Source: Gemmatimonadota bacterium (GTDB lineage: Bacteria > Latescibacterota > UBA2968 > UBA8231). From it: 49,266 nucleotides of DNA. The translations under genes and the position numbers were made by a program. The stretch spans positions 1-49,266 of the forward strand of contig JAPPEF010000033.1 in assembly GCA_028875335.1 (NCBI GenBank). Direction: 5' to 3'. The notes beneath the pieces were generated by a model. The model had not been told where the DNA came from and ran no database searches. It worked only from the letters and a program-made list of their open reading frames with translations. Shown here one piece after another: positions 32,827 through 42,342 of this stretch. Every line of letters begins with the position of its first letter. Position 1 is the stretch's first letter.

Positions 32827-34155
32827 ATGCTAGAGAAACTATTCCATTTACAAGAATCGGGAACGACGGTCAGGCGCGAAGTTGTAGCGGGCTGTACGAC
32901 ATTTATGACCCTCTCGTATATCATCTTCGTCCAGCCGGCCGTGCTATCGGCAGCGGGGATGGATGCGGGTGCCGTGATGGCGGCGACGTGTATCGCCAGT
33001 GCGCTGGCGATGGTACTGATGGCGTTTCTCGCCAATTATCCAATCGCCCTCGCGCCGGGCATGGGACAAAACTTTTATTTTGCGTTCACGGTCTGTCTAG
33101 CGCTTGGCATATCGTGGCAACATGCGCTCGGTGCCGTCTTTATCGCAGGGGTATTTTTTATTCTGATTTCCTTTGTAGGTTTGCGCGAAAAGGTGATGAA
33201 TGTCCTGCCCGTTTCGCTGAGAAATGCCATTCCCGCGGGCATTGGATTGCTCATCGCTCTTGTGGGCTTGGAATGGGCGGGAATTATCGTTGACCATCCG
33301 GTGACCCATGTCACTCTCGGCGATCTGCACTCGGCTCCGGTGCTGCTCTCGCTATTTGGTATTGGTGCGATTGCCATCCTGTTTGCTTTGAACGTGCGCG
33401 GCGCAATCTTGATCGGCATCCTCGCCTCGACCATCGTTGGGCTCCTCACTGGAATGGTTGCATTTCAGGGCATTGTTGCCGACCCGCCTTCTATTGCGCC
33501 GACCTTTTTCCAACTCCAGATCCCGAACATTTTCGCCGAACCGAACCTGATCGCGATCATCTTCATCTTCATCTTTCTGGATCTGTTCGATACGGTTGGA
33601 ACGCTGATTGGCGTCAGCCAACAAGCCGGTTTGATGGTCGATGGCAGACTGCCGAGGGCGCGGCAAGCCCTGTTTTCCGATGCAGTTGCCACCAGTGCCG
33701 GTGCGCTGCTCGGGACATCGACTGTTACCAGCTACATTGAAAGCGCGTCGGGGATTTCCGCAGGGGGACGCACGGGCTTAACCAACATGGTGACGGCAGC
33801 CCTGATGATACTGGCCTTATTCTTTAGTCCACTGATCATGATGGTCGGGGCGGGATACCCAGTCGGCGAAAATGTGGTACTCTATCCCGTCATTGCCCCG
33901 GCACTGATCATTGTCGGCAGCCTGATGCTCAAAAATGTCGTCCACATTGATTGGGACGATGTTACAGAGTCCATCCCTGCTTTTCTGACATTGTTGATGA
34001 TGCCGCTCACCTTCAGCATTACGGAAGGGATTGCGTTTGGCTTCATCTCTTACGCCCTCCTGAAACTGATAAGCGGCCAAGGGAGACAAGTGCATTGGTT
34101 GATTTACCTTTTCGCCGTGCTTTTCGTGGTTCGGTACATCTGGCTCGTTGGTTAG
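32827..34155 (+). CDS. NCS2 family (AzgA-like) guanine/hypoxanthine/adenine permease
   Basis: 442 residues, about 13-14 membrane segments. Signatures of the AzgA branch are clear: TTFMTLSYIIFVQPAVLSAAG near the N-terminus, LAPGMGQNFYFAFTVC, FIFLFLDLFDTVGTLIGVS-like FIFIFLDLFDTVGTLIGVS, and GALLGTSTVTSYIESASGIS. It should import purine bases with protons across the inner membrane. In the middle motif the Asp and in the last the Thr-Ser-Thr are substrate-site residues in the family. The gene lies 99 bases after the PhyH gene and 45 bases before a metallohydrolase, all on the same strand. Confidence 0.93.
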   Translation: MLEKLFHLQESGTTVRREVVAGCTTFMTLSYIIFVQPAVLSAAGMDAGAVMAATCIASALAMVLMAFLANYPIALAPGMGQNFYFAFTVCLALGISWQHALGAVFIAGVFFILISFVGLREKVMNVLPVSLRNAIPAGIGLLIALVGLEWAGIIVDHPVTHVTLGDLHSAPVLLSLFGIGAIAILFALNVRGAILIGILASTIVGLLTGMVAFQGIVADPPSIAPTFFQLQIPNIFAEPNLIAIIFIFIFLDLFDTVGTLIGVSQQAGLMVDGRLPRARQALFSDAVATSAGALLGTSTVTSYIESASGISAGGRTGLTNMVTAALMILALFFSPLIMMVGAGYPVGENVVLYPVIAPALIIVGSLMLKNVVHIDWDDVTESIPAFLTLLMMPLTFSITEGIAFGFISYALLKLISGQGRQVHWLIYLFAVLFVVRYIWLVG

Positions 34156-34200
34156 TGTCAGGAGACCTCACATTCCCCAAACACTTTTTCGGAGATTACT

Positions 34201-35340
34201 ATGCTCTACGATCTGCTCCTCAAAGGCGGCACCCTAGTCGATCCAGCTCAAAAACTACACGCAGTGCAGGACGTGGCTTTTGCCGACGGCAAAGTCGCTG
34301 CGGTCGGGGCCGACCTGTCCGCGGACCAGGCGCGCCGAACGCTCGATGTCGCGGGCAACGTGGTGGCCCCTGGCCTCATCGACCTGCACGTTCACGTGTA
34401 TTGGGGGGTCAGCCACTTCGGCGTCGAGCCTGATCCCACCTGTATAGCCCGAGGCGTCACCACCGTGGTCGATGCTGGCTCGGCTGGTGCCGATACCTTT
34501 CCTGGTTTCCGCAAGTTCATCATCGACGTTAGTGACACTCGCATCTTGGCCCAGCTCAACATTTCCTCGCAGGGCATGTTGACGCAGGAAATCGGCGAGT
34601 TCGAGATCCCCGAGTACGCAGACGTGGACAAAGCCTGCCGCATGATCGAACAACACCGCGACCTCATCTTGGGCGTCAAGGTGCGGCTCACCCGCAACAG
34701 CATTGTCAGCGAGCGCTCGGGAATGCTACCCCTGCACCGGGCCCGCGAGGCCGCGGATGCCGCCGGTCTGCCCATTATGGTTCATCCCCAAGATGCTTGG
34801 TGCGACAGCCTCGATGATGTGCTGGCCGTTATGAAACAGGGCGACATCCTCACCCATTGCTTCCACGGCATGAAGTGCGGCATCCTCGACGAGGCCGGCC
34901 AAGTGCGCCCTGCGGTACACGAGGCCGTGGAGCGCGGCGTGCTCTTTGACGTTGGGCACGGCGCTGGCTCCTTCTCCTGGGAGGTGGCCGAGACCGCTCT
35001 GAGCGCTGGCCTTGCGCCGCATACTATCTCCTCAGACCTGCACGTGTACAATCTCCACGGGCCGGTATATGACTTGGTCAACGTCGCGTCCAAATTCCTC
35101 CACTTGGGCATGGACCTCGACGCCGCCTTGGCCAAAGTCACCTCAGTGCCAGCCCAAGTCATTGGGATGCCGGACGAGATCGGCACCCTGGCGGTAGGTG
35201 CTTGGGGCGACGCCGTAGTGCTCGACGTGCGCCAGGGTCAGTTCCTGTTGGCCGATTCAGGCGGGGAGATACGCACGGGCCAACAGCAATTGGAACCGCT
35301 GATTGTGGTCAAGGGCGGCCGAGTTTATCGCCAGTATTGA
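34201..35340 (+). CDS. Amidohydrolase/deacetylase family metallohydrolase
   Basis: 379 residues of the dihydroorotase/urease-like TIM-barrel superfamily. PGLIDLHVHVYWG carries the HxH metal pair, and GVKVRLTR offers the lysine carboxylated in binuclear members. IMVHPQ and LTHCFHG give the next histidines, and ISSDLH the catalytic aspartate. The N- and C-terminal segments form the flanking small beta domain. The closest described group is the EF_0837/AHA_3915-type 'deacetylase family metallohydrolase', with true substrates unknown. Following a purine permease, a role in purine or cyclic-amide salvage is possible, but the methyltransferase and receptor downstream do not decide it. Confidence 0.9.
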   Translation: MLYDLLLKGGTLVDPAQKLHAVQDVAFADGKVAAVGADLSADQARRTLDVAGNVVAPGLIDLHVHVYWGVSHFGVEPDPTCIARGVTTVVDAGSAGADTFPGFRKFIIDVSDTRILAQLNISSQGMLTQEIGEFEIPEYADVDKACRMIEQHRDLILGVKVRLTRNSIVSERSGMLPLHRAREAADAAGLPIMVHPQDAWCDSLDDVLAVMKQGDILTHCFHGMKCGILDEAGQVRPAVHEAVERGVLFDVGHGAGSFSWEVAETALSAGLAPHTISSDLHVYNLHGPVYDLVNVASKFLHLGMDLDAALAKVTSVPAQVIGMPDEIGTLAVGAWGDAVVLDVRQGQFLLADSGGEIRTGQQQLEPLIVVKGGRVYRQY

Positions 35341-35361
35341 GACCCAGCCAAGGAGAGGCTT

Positions 35362-36105
35362 GTGAGTTCATCTGAAAATCAGTATGACGCGATCGCCGAA
35401 GCCTATCAAGATTCAAAGCAATTGCCCTTTCGGGAATACATCGAAGCGTACTCTCTTTTTGAGATCTTGGGCGATATTCGCGGGGCGACGGCTTTAGACT
35501 TGGCTTGTGGTGATGGGTTTTACACGCGCAAGATCAAGCAAGCCGGGGCGCTGGAGGTCACGGGCGTCGATCTTTCCGCAGAGATGATCAAGCTGGCCGA
35601 AGAAGAAGAGCGCGCCCGTCCCTTGGGCTGCAAGTATTTGCTCCGCGATGTGGCCGCGCTCGAGTTGTCTGAACCGGTTGATCTCGTGGTGGCCATGTAC
35701 CTTTTGAATTACGCCAAGACGAAAGAAGAACTGCTCAGGTTTGTCGAGGTGGTTTACAACATGCTGCGGCCTGGGGGGCGATTCGTCGGCTTCAATGACA
35801 ATGTTCAGTGCGTTCCCAAGGGGACTGTTTCCTTGGCTCAATACGGATTGGAAAAAGTGTGCGCCGATGACCCGCGAGAAGGCGATGTCGTTTTGTACAA
35901 ATTGACAAATGAAGATGGGACGCAGTTTGAGTTTAAAAATTACTTTCTCAAACCAGAGACCTATCAATGGGCCTTTCAAAAAGTTGGATTTGCCGATTTT
36001 CAATGGGCCGGTCCTTATTTGCACCCGTCCCAGCAGCACAATCCATTTTGGGATGCCTTTATGTCTCATCCCCCAGTCATTGGCTTTAGCGCGGCGAAAT
36101 CGTGA
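35362..36105 (+). CDS. Class I SAM-dependent methyltransferase
   Basis: 247 residues from GTG 35362, with AAGGAGAGG well placed upstream. The SAM-binding motif I is ALDLACGDGFYTRKI (about 45-59), the acidic end of beta-2 is VTGVDLS, and motif II/III are LLRDVAALEL and MLRPGGRFVGFN. The C-terminal half forms the substrate cap. Looks like a small-molecule (ubiE-like fold) methyltransferase; substrate unknown. The stop overlaps the codons upstream of the TonB receptor start, so expression may be coupled. Confidence 0.9.
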   Translation: MSSSENQYDAIAEAYQDSKQLPFREYIEAYSLFEILGDIRGATALDLACGDGFYTRKIKQAGALEVTGVDLSAEMIKLAEEEERARPLGCKYLLRDVAALELSEPVDLVVAMYLLNYAKTKEELLRFVEVVYNMLRPGGRFVGFNDNVQCVPKGTVSLAQYGLEKVCADDPREGDVVLYKLTNEDGTQFEFKNYFLKPETYQWAFQKVGFADFQWAGPYLHPSQQHNPFWDAFMSHPPVIGFSAAKS

Positions 36106-36137
36106 ACAATGGGTTACATCAGCGAGGAGTACGAATT

Positions 36138-38924
36138 ATGAACGCGAAACACGCATTTTTGCTAGCCCTCGTCTGTACTATGGAAGCATTCGCAGAAGAA
36201 GAGACGGACGAGCGGAAGATATACGAAGTTGAAGAGATCACGGTGACCGGCTCCCGCATCAAAAGCGCGGAGACGCTCGCGCCAGCGCCGATTGTCGTCT
36301 TGTCATCCGAGGAAATCAGGGCGCAGGGCTTGGCCTCCCTTGGGGACGTGCTGCAAACGCTCACCGTGCAGTCCAATGCGATCAACACCCAAGCCAACAA
36401 CGGCGGCGACGGCTCTACCCGCGTCAGTCTGCGCGGCCTCGGTTCCAATCGCACCCTTGTGTTGGTCAATGGCCGTCGCTTTGTGCCCGGCGGGACGGGC
36501 GCGAATTCATCCGTTGACCTAAACGCTATTCCCGCCGCCGTCATCGAGCGCATCGAGGTACTCAAAGACGGGGCCTCGGCTGTCTATGGCTCAGACGCCA
36601 TCGGCGGCGTGGTCAACGTCATTACCAAGACCGCGATAGAGGGGATAGAGATCGACTATTACACGGGGACTTCGGGCGCGGGCGACGGCGAAGTTTTGGA
36701 CCTCAGCCTAACCACCGGCCTACAAAGCGAAAAAGGCCATATCGCCTTTTCGGCAGGCTATCACAATCAGTGGCCGGTTTGGACCGGCGACCGGAGTTTT
36801 AGCGAGTCGGACAAGGCTTACGACTGGGAAAAGAACGACGGATCCTATAACAACAACGGCAGCTCGGCCACCCCGGAAGGCCACATCATCGACCGCTCAG
36901 GTGACGAGGGGAACGAAGCTTGGCAGGCGGTCGTGGCAGCGGCCGGCGACGAGGCCGGGGATTACCACCGCGATCCGGATATTGGCTGGCGTCCCTTTAA
37001 TTGGGCGGGGATCTCATCGGACGGGAGCGGCGACACGTATAACTATCAGCCGGAGAACTACCTCTACACCCCGCAGACGCGCTACAGCTCCTTTCTCAGC
37101 GGTTCCCATACCGTTGCCGAGGGAGCGAAGGCGTATTTCGAGGTGGTGTACACCAACCGCCAGTCCGACCAGAAGCTAGCGCCAACGCCGCTGTTTATCA
37201 TCAGCGACGGGATCGTGGTGTCGGCCACCAATCGGTACAACGAATTCGGCCGCGATTTCATCGATGTGCGTCGGCGCTTTATCGAGGCGGGGAATCGCAA
37301 CTTCCTCCAAGACATCGATACCTACCGCATGGTGTTAGGGTTGGATCATCGGCTCGGAAGCTTTGACTCTGACTTGTCTTTTACCTACGGCCGCAGTGAG
37401 GGTACCAATGTCAACGAGGGCCGGTTCATTCTCAATCACGTAAAAAATGCCCTCGGGCCGGATGAGGATTGCACCGGCGATTGCGTCCCGCTGGACCTCC
37501 TCCACGGGGCCGGCACCATCACCCAACCGATGGTAGATTACATCCAGTACACCGGCATTGGCCGGGGCTATTCCCGGCAGCAGATCCTACAGTGGAACCT
37601 GACCGGTGAGGTGACGCGCCTGCCTGCCGGTCCGCTGGCAGTGGCGGCTGGTCTCTCCTCGCGCTGGGAGGCGGGAGCCTATCTCCCCGACCCCATGACC
37701 GCATCGGGAAATACCACTGGCAGCAAAGCGTTCCCGACCGAGGGCTCGTACTCGGTCAGGGCGCTGTACGCAGAAACCCAACTGCCGATTTACGAAGCAG
37801 GAGCTGTCAGCCTCGATGCAACGGCCGCCGGACGCGCCTTCGACTACGACACCTTCGGCGGGGGTTTCACCTATGAAGCCGGAAGCCGTCTCCAGCTTTC
37901 CGAGGGACTAGCTTTCCGGGCCACCTCCTCTAACGCTTTTCGCGCCCCCAGCATCGCCGAGATGTTCCTCGGAGTCAGCGATTCTTTCCCCTTGGCCAGC
38001 GATCCCTGCAGCAGAGTGGACGAAGCGGGCAATGCCCGGGAGTTGACCGAACAGCAGGAGCGGAATTGCGCCGCCCAGGGCATCCCGGACGACTTCGAGG
38101 ACTCGCGCGCCCAGCTATTGGCCAAGCTGGGCGGCTCCACGGATCTCGATCCGGAGAAAGCCGCGATGATCACTGCGGGCGTGGTGTATCAGCCGGATTT
38201 CTTGGGGGGATTAGACCTGACCGTCGATTACTATACCACCAAAATTGAGGATGAGATCGGCACCCTGCCAGCCAGCCTCATCCTGAGCAACTGCTACTCG
38301 CAGGACGTGCCATCCGACTGCGATCAAGTCGTGCGTGATCCTGACAATCACCTGATTAACCGCATCTTGGCGACCAATACCAATATCGGGGAGACTGAAA
38401 CTAGCGGTGTGGATTTCGGACTTAACTACATTGCAGATGCGCCCATTGGTGTTATCTCGGCGCAGTTCGAGAGCAACATGCTCGTTAAGTACGAGCAAAC
38501 GCTGCCCTCAGCCAGCGGTCCTGAGCTGGTCAAGGGGAAAGGCTACTACGATTTGGGCGTGTTTCCCAAGTGGCGTCACGCCGCTTCCGTTGGCTTGGCA
38601 AAGGAGCGTTTTTCCGTTGGGTTGACGTGGCGCTACGTTGGCGGATTCGAGGAGTGCGAAGACGACGACTGCAAGGGTAAGTACCGCGAGGACGTAGAAG
38701 AAATACCCCCAAGCCGCAAGATCGATCCGAACAGCCTCTTCAACGTGCGTGGATCGTATGAATTGGGGACGGCCCTTGGGCTCTCCACCCTGACCGTCGG
38801 CATCAACAATCTACTCGATCAGCCGCCGGCGGTGATCTTCAATGGGTTCCTCGCTACTTCTGATTCCAATACGTACGACTTTATGGGCCGCTACCTGTAC
38901 GTGCGTCTGTCCCATTCTCGGTAG
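36138..38924 (+). CDS. TonB-dependent outer-membrane receptor
   Basis: 928 residues. Signal peptide MNAKHAFLLALVCTMEAFAE, TonB box EEITVTGSRI at about residues 30-40, plug domain (SLGDVLQTLTV, RVSLRGLGSNRTLVLVNGRR, DLNAIPAAVIERIEVLKDGA, SAVYGSDAIGGVVNVITK), then a 22-strand barrel with final RYLYVRLSHSR. The plug is typical of the siderophore/oligosaccharide 'TonB-dependent receptor' group with GSNRTLVL. Substrate unknown. AGGAG precedes ATG 36138; an in-frame ATG at 36102 adds 12 residues before the signal peptide. Cysteine pairs in loops (EDCTGDC, ECEDDDC) hint at disulfides. A palindrome at 38934 may end transcription. Confidence 0.93.
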   Translation: MNAKHAFLLALVCTMEAFAEEETDERKIYEVEEITVTGSRIKSAETLAPAPIVVLSSEEIRAQGLASLGDVLQTLTVQSNAINTQANNGGDGSTRVSLRGLGSNRTLVLVNGRRFVPGGTGANSSVDLNAIPAAVIERIEVLKDGASAVYGSDAIGGVVNVITKTAIEGIEIDYYTGTSGAGDGEVLDLSLTTGLQSEKGHIAFSAGYHNQWPVWTGDRSFSESDKAYDWEKNDGSYNNNGSSATPEGHIIDRSGDEGNEAWQAVVAAAGDEAGDYHRDPDIGWRPFNWAGISSDGSGDTYNYQPENYLYTPQTRYSSFLSGSHTVAEGAKAYFEVVYTNRQSDQKLAPTPLFIISDGIVVSATNRYNEFGRDFIDVRRRFIEAGNRNFLQDIDTYRMVLGLDHRLGSFDSDLSFTYGRSEGTNVNEGRFILNHVKNALGPDEDCTGDCVPLDLLHGAGTITQPMVDYIQYTGIGRGYSRQQILQWNLTGEVTRLPAGPLAVAAGLSSRWEAGAYLPDPMTASGNTTGSKAFPTEGSYSVRALYAETQLPIYEAGAVSLDATAAGRAFDYDTFGGGFTYEAGSRLQLSEGLAFRATSSNAFRAPSIAEMFLGVSDSFPLASDPCSRVDEAGNARELTEQQERNCAAQGIPDDFEDSRAQLLAKLGGSTDLDPEKAAMITAGVVYQPDFLGGLDLTVDYYTTKIEDEIGTLPASLILSNCYSQDVPSDCDQVVRDPDNHLINRILATNTNIGETETSGVDFGLNYIADAPIGVISAQFESNMLVKYEQTLPSASGPELVKGKGYYDLGVFPKWRHAASVGLAKERFSVGLTWRYVGGFEECEDDDCKGKYREDVEEIPPSRKIDPNSLFNVRGSYELGTALGLSTLTVGINNLLDQPPAVIFNGFLATSDSNTYDFMGRYLYVRLSHSR

Positions 38925-38933
38925 GGCTGGTAA

Positions 38934-39104
38934 GGGCGAGCGATCGCTCGCCCCTACAATTCGGCGTATGTCTGCGTCCATCGGCGGATCATCTTGTGAA
39001 TGATTATTACGCGGTGTCGCATGGGCGTCCACAAGGGACGCCCCTACATCGACCGGTTCGGTGCCGATGCGTAACGTAGGGGGCGGTTTCAAACCGCCCC
39101 CTAC
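38934..39104. repeat. Cluster of three palindromic repeats between convergent TonB-receptor genes
   Basis: (1) A perfect 20-bp palindrome GGGCGAGCGATCGCTCGCCC at 38934-38953, followed by CTACA. (2) GGGCGTCC-ACAAG-GGACGCCC at 39023-39043, followed by CTACA. (3) GTAGGGGGCGGTTT-C-AAACCGCCCCCTAC at 39076-39104, followed by A. All share the C/CCCCTACA right edge, and unit 3 the GTAGGGG left edge seen at 9545. Unit 3 is flanked by ATGCGTAAC direct repeats (39067-39075, 39106-39114). They could serve as bidirectional terminators for the two genes, but none has a T-tract. Confidence 0.85.
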
Positions 39105-39119
39105 AATGCGTAACATCAA

Positions 39120-41771
39120 TTAATAATCGTACGACAGCGAAATGTTCCAGCGGCGCCCCAACCCGAGGAATACGCGAGCGCTTGCGGCGTCGTGGCCATC
39201 GCCGTCATCGGCATCGGACACGTAGCTTTCGTCGAGCAAATTAAAGACATGCAATCGCAGCTTCATATTGCTAAACGAAGCGCCGGGCAGTGTGTAACTC
39301 GCGTGTAGATCCACCAGATTGTAATCTGGGAGTTTCCACGACTGTGCGCGGTCGTCGGGGTCAGTGCGGTTGGCGGGATCAAATTTGGCGTAGTGATCCA
39401 TGAACCGCCGTACACCCAGCGAGGCATAGAGGCCGCGCGTGGGAAATACCGCACCGCTCAGGCGCATGGTCTTTTGCGCTGCGTCGCCCACTTTTAGCCC
39501 CTTGGCATAGACTTGAAATTCGCCGATCGTCTCTGGATCCTCTTCGGGCGAAAATGTGGTATTGACATCGTTGAGCCATTCCCAATTGCCCAGCGACACC
39601 ATGCCGCGTACCTCGAATTTGTCATGGGGACGAGCTTTCAGATCGAACTCTACGCCGGTATGCAGCGCGTCAATGCCGTTTAGCAAAAATCGGAAGCTCT
39701 GTTCGAGCTCATCGCTGTAAATACTTTTAGGCCACGAGCGGTCTATCCATTTGGTGTAATAGAAGTTTGCGTTGCCGGTAAACATACCGCGTTTGAAATA
39801 ACCGGCACCCAGTTCAAAAGAGGCGACTTTTTCATTAAACGTGGGATCGTACAGGCTGTTGTCGTAGTGGTAAACCGAGTCGAATTTGGGCGCGGTTGAA
39901 AGCCAGCCCACGTTAGCATACACATTGACTGTGGGAGTGGCGTTGTAGTTGCCACCCACTTTCATGGTGTAGCCTGGGAAGTTCTCCCAAGCTGTCTGAT
40001 CCCAGTCGCCATCGACCTTGGCGCGGAAATAGTCGATGCGCTTATAACCCGTCATCGATCCCGAGGTGCTCAAAAAGGCCGTGAATTTGTCAAACTGTCC
40101 TTCGAGCTGTGCAAAGCCGCCACCCCAGCGCGTAAGGCCATCGTTGTGGTAGGCGACTCGGTCGCCGAGTCGCTTGACAGAGGTGGTTGCATTGTTGTCC
40201 CATTCAAAGACGTAGTAATCGGCTCCGAGCAAATTGCGCACTTCGCGCCAGTGCTCCCCTTTGTAATAGCGCAGATCCGCACCAAAGGTCAGCTTGTAGA
40301 TGTCGCTCAAGTGATATTCGGCCGTGCCCAAATACCCATACCAAAAGTGCTGATTGACTGAGTTGCGGATAATGGTCTGTGCCGCAATTTCATCGGCACC
40401 CACTTCGCCGGCAGCCACCAACGCGGAATCTGCTTGGGTATTCAACTCATCAGCAACGCGTTGCCAGTTGATGGTGCCGTCGGGTAGCGCGCCTGGATTG
40501 GCACCCAAGCGCCCAGTGCCGCCGCCTTTCCCGCGCGAGAAATAGACCACATTGGACAACATGAATTGCGCGCTGGGGGTCCAGTACCAGTTCAAATTGG
40601 CCTGGGGTTTGTGGTAAAAATTTTCGCGCTCCATGATGATTGCGCTGTCGCGTGCATCGTGGACGCTGCCGTTGTAATACTCTTGATAGGACGAAAATGG
40701 CGAGCGTCCCCAGTTGGGATTGTAATCGACGCCGTAGTTTCTTGCGTCTGCAACGTCAATGCCCAGGGATTGGGCGTAATCGGCGTCAAAGGTTGCAATG
40801 GATTGCTTGTAGAGACGGTGCCCGTGGCGCTGCGGTGCGCCGGTGACGAACAGATCGATTTTGTGCGTATCGGATGCCAAAAAGCTCAATGCACCAAAGT
40901 AGGCCCACGCCGACGACCACGCCTGCGCGGGCAGACCCTCGCTGCTCTTGCGCGTCATGCCCACGGTGAAAGCCGTTTTTTTGTTGATCAAACCCGAGGA
41001 AAAATTGAGCGTGGTTTTGTAAAAGGCGTTATTCCCAGCCTCCTGTTTGATTTTGAATCCGCGCCGTTGACTGGCGATATCGGTGATGATGTTCATCGTG
41101 CCACCCACCGAGGCAATCGCCAGATTGGAAGCCCCCAATCCGCGCTGGACTTGGATCGACGACGTGACGTCGCTCAGTCCATCCCAGTTGGACCAATAGA
41201 CCCAGCCGTTTTCCATATCGTTGACGGGTACGCCGTTGATCATAACGGCGACATTGCGCTGGTCAAAGCCCCGCACATTGATGCGGGAGTCGCCGGCCCC
41301 TCCGCCTTGCGCGGTTGCATAAACGCCCGGTGTATCATTTAAAATCAACGGTAGGTCACGCGAGCCGAGTTTGCGCTGCATGTCGGCTTTGGGCACATCG
41401 GAGAAGGCAACGGGTGTTTCGCGCATTTTGGCCCGATCGGCGACGATGATGATTTCTTTGCCGCGAAATACCTCGGGCATGAGCTCGACAAACAACTCGA
41501 CCGCATCCGCTTCTACGACAACAGGGCTGCGGTGTTCTTTGTAGCCGATAAAACTTACGACGAGCGTGTGGCTGCCGGCACCGACATTGGCGATGGCAAA
41601 TTGGCCGTCGAGGTCTGTAGAGGCTCCGCGCTCGACGCCTTCTATATAGATGTTGGCACCCGGCAGTAATTCGCCGGTTTCGGCATCGCGCACTGTGCCT
41701 TTTAGCTCGGCGGCAGACAGAGCTGAATGGACGAGGAGCAGCAAGGAGAAAAGCATGACCATTGGCTTCAT
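39120..41771 (-). CDS. TonB-dependent receptor with carboxypeptidase-regulatory-like N-terminal domain
   Basis: 883 residues. Signal peptide (first ~20), then a carboxypeptidase D regulatory-like beta-sandwich (residues 22-105: LKGTVRDAETGELLPGANIY, GQFAIANVGAG, VVSFIGYKE). A plug domain follows (LPLILNDTPGVYATAQGGGA, RINVRGFDQRNVAVMINGVP, SIQVQRGLGASNLAIASVGG) and then a barrel ending LGRRWNISLSYDY. This N-terminal domain is typical of Bacteroidota-type and FCB-group receptors for glycans or siderophores. No SusD partner is seen here. The upstream region (about 41810-41870) is very AT-rich and presumably holds the promoter. It converges with the other receptor. Confidence 0.93.
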   Translation of the reverse strand: MKPMVMLFSLLLLVHSALSAAELKGTVRDAETGELLPGANIYIEGVERGASTDLDGQFAIANVGAGSHTLVVSFIGYKEHRSPVVVEADAVELFVELMPEVFRGKEIIIVADRAKMRETPVAFSDVPKADMQRKLGSRDLPLILNDTPGVYATAQGGGAGDSRINVRGFDQRNVAVMINGVPVNDMENGWVYWSNWDGLSDVTSSIQVQRGLGASNLAIASVGGTMNIITDIASQRRGFKIKQEAGNNAFYKTTLNFSSGLINKKTAFTVGMTRKSSEGLPAQAWSSAWAYFGALSFLASDTHKIDLFVTGAPQRHGHRLYKQSIATFDADYAQSLGIDVADARNYGVDYNPNWGRSPFSSYQEYYNGSVHDARDSAIIMERENFYHKPQANLNWYWTPSAQFMLSNVVYFSRGKGGGTGRLGANPGALPDGTINWQRVADELNTQADSALVAAGEVGADEIAAQTIIRNSVNQHFWYGYLGTAEYHLSDIYKLTFGADLRYYKGEHWREVRNLLGADYYVFEWDNNATTSVKRLGDRVAYHNDGLTRWGGGFAQLEGQFDKFTAFLSTSGSMTGYKRIDYFRAKVDGDWDQTAWENFPGYTMKVGGNYNATPTVNVYANVGWLSTAPKFDSVYHYDNSLYDPTFNEKVASFELGAGYFKRGMFTGNANFYYTKWIDRSWPKSIYSDELEQSFRFLLNGIDALHTGVEFDLKARPHDKFEVRGMVSLGNWEWLNDVNTTFSPEEDPETIGEFQVYAKGLKVGDAAQKTMRLSGAVFPTRGLYASLGVRRFMDHYAKFDPANRTDPDDRAQSWKLPDYNLVDLHASYTLPGASFSNMKLRLHVFNLLDESYVSDADDGDGHDAASARVFLGLGRRWNISLSYDY

Positions 41772-41874
41772 GGGACACCTCCGTGGGGGAATGGGGACGC
41801 AGCAGTGTCGCTATATTTATATCGTTTTTATATAAAATTTAATTAAAAACATATTTAATCTAATGAATCGCTGA

Positions 41875-42261
<387 letters not shown>

Positions 42262-42342
42262 CATCTGCTTAAAGAAGGTGCCGCTAGGTTATTCTCGGGA
42301 TAGAAGGACAAATACTGCATTTTGGCAGTTCCAAGGAGAACA

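Noticed and set aside
40566..41342. Plus-strand 258-codon ORF
   Set aside because: Antisense shadow inside the TonB-receptor gene.
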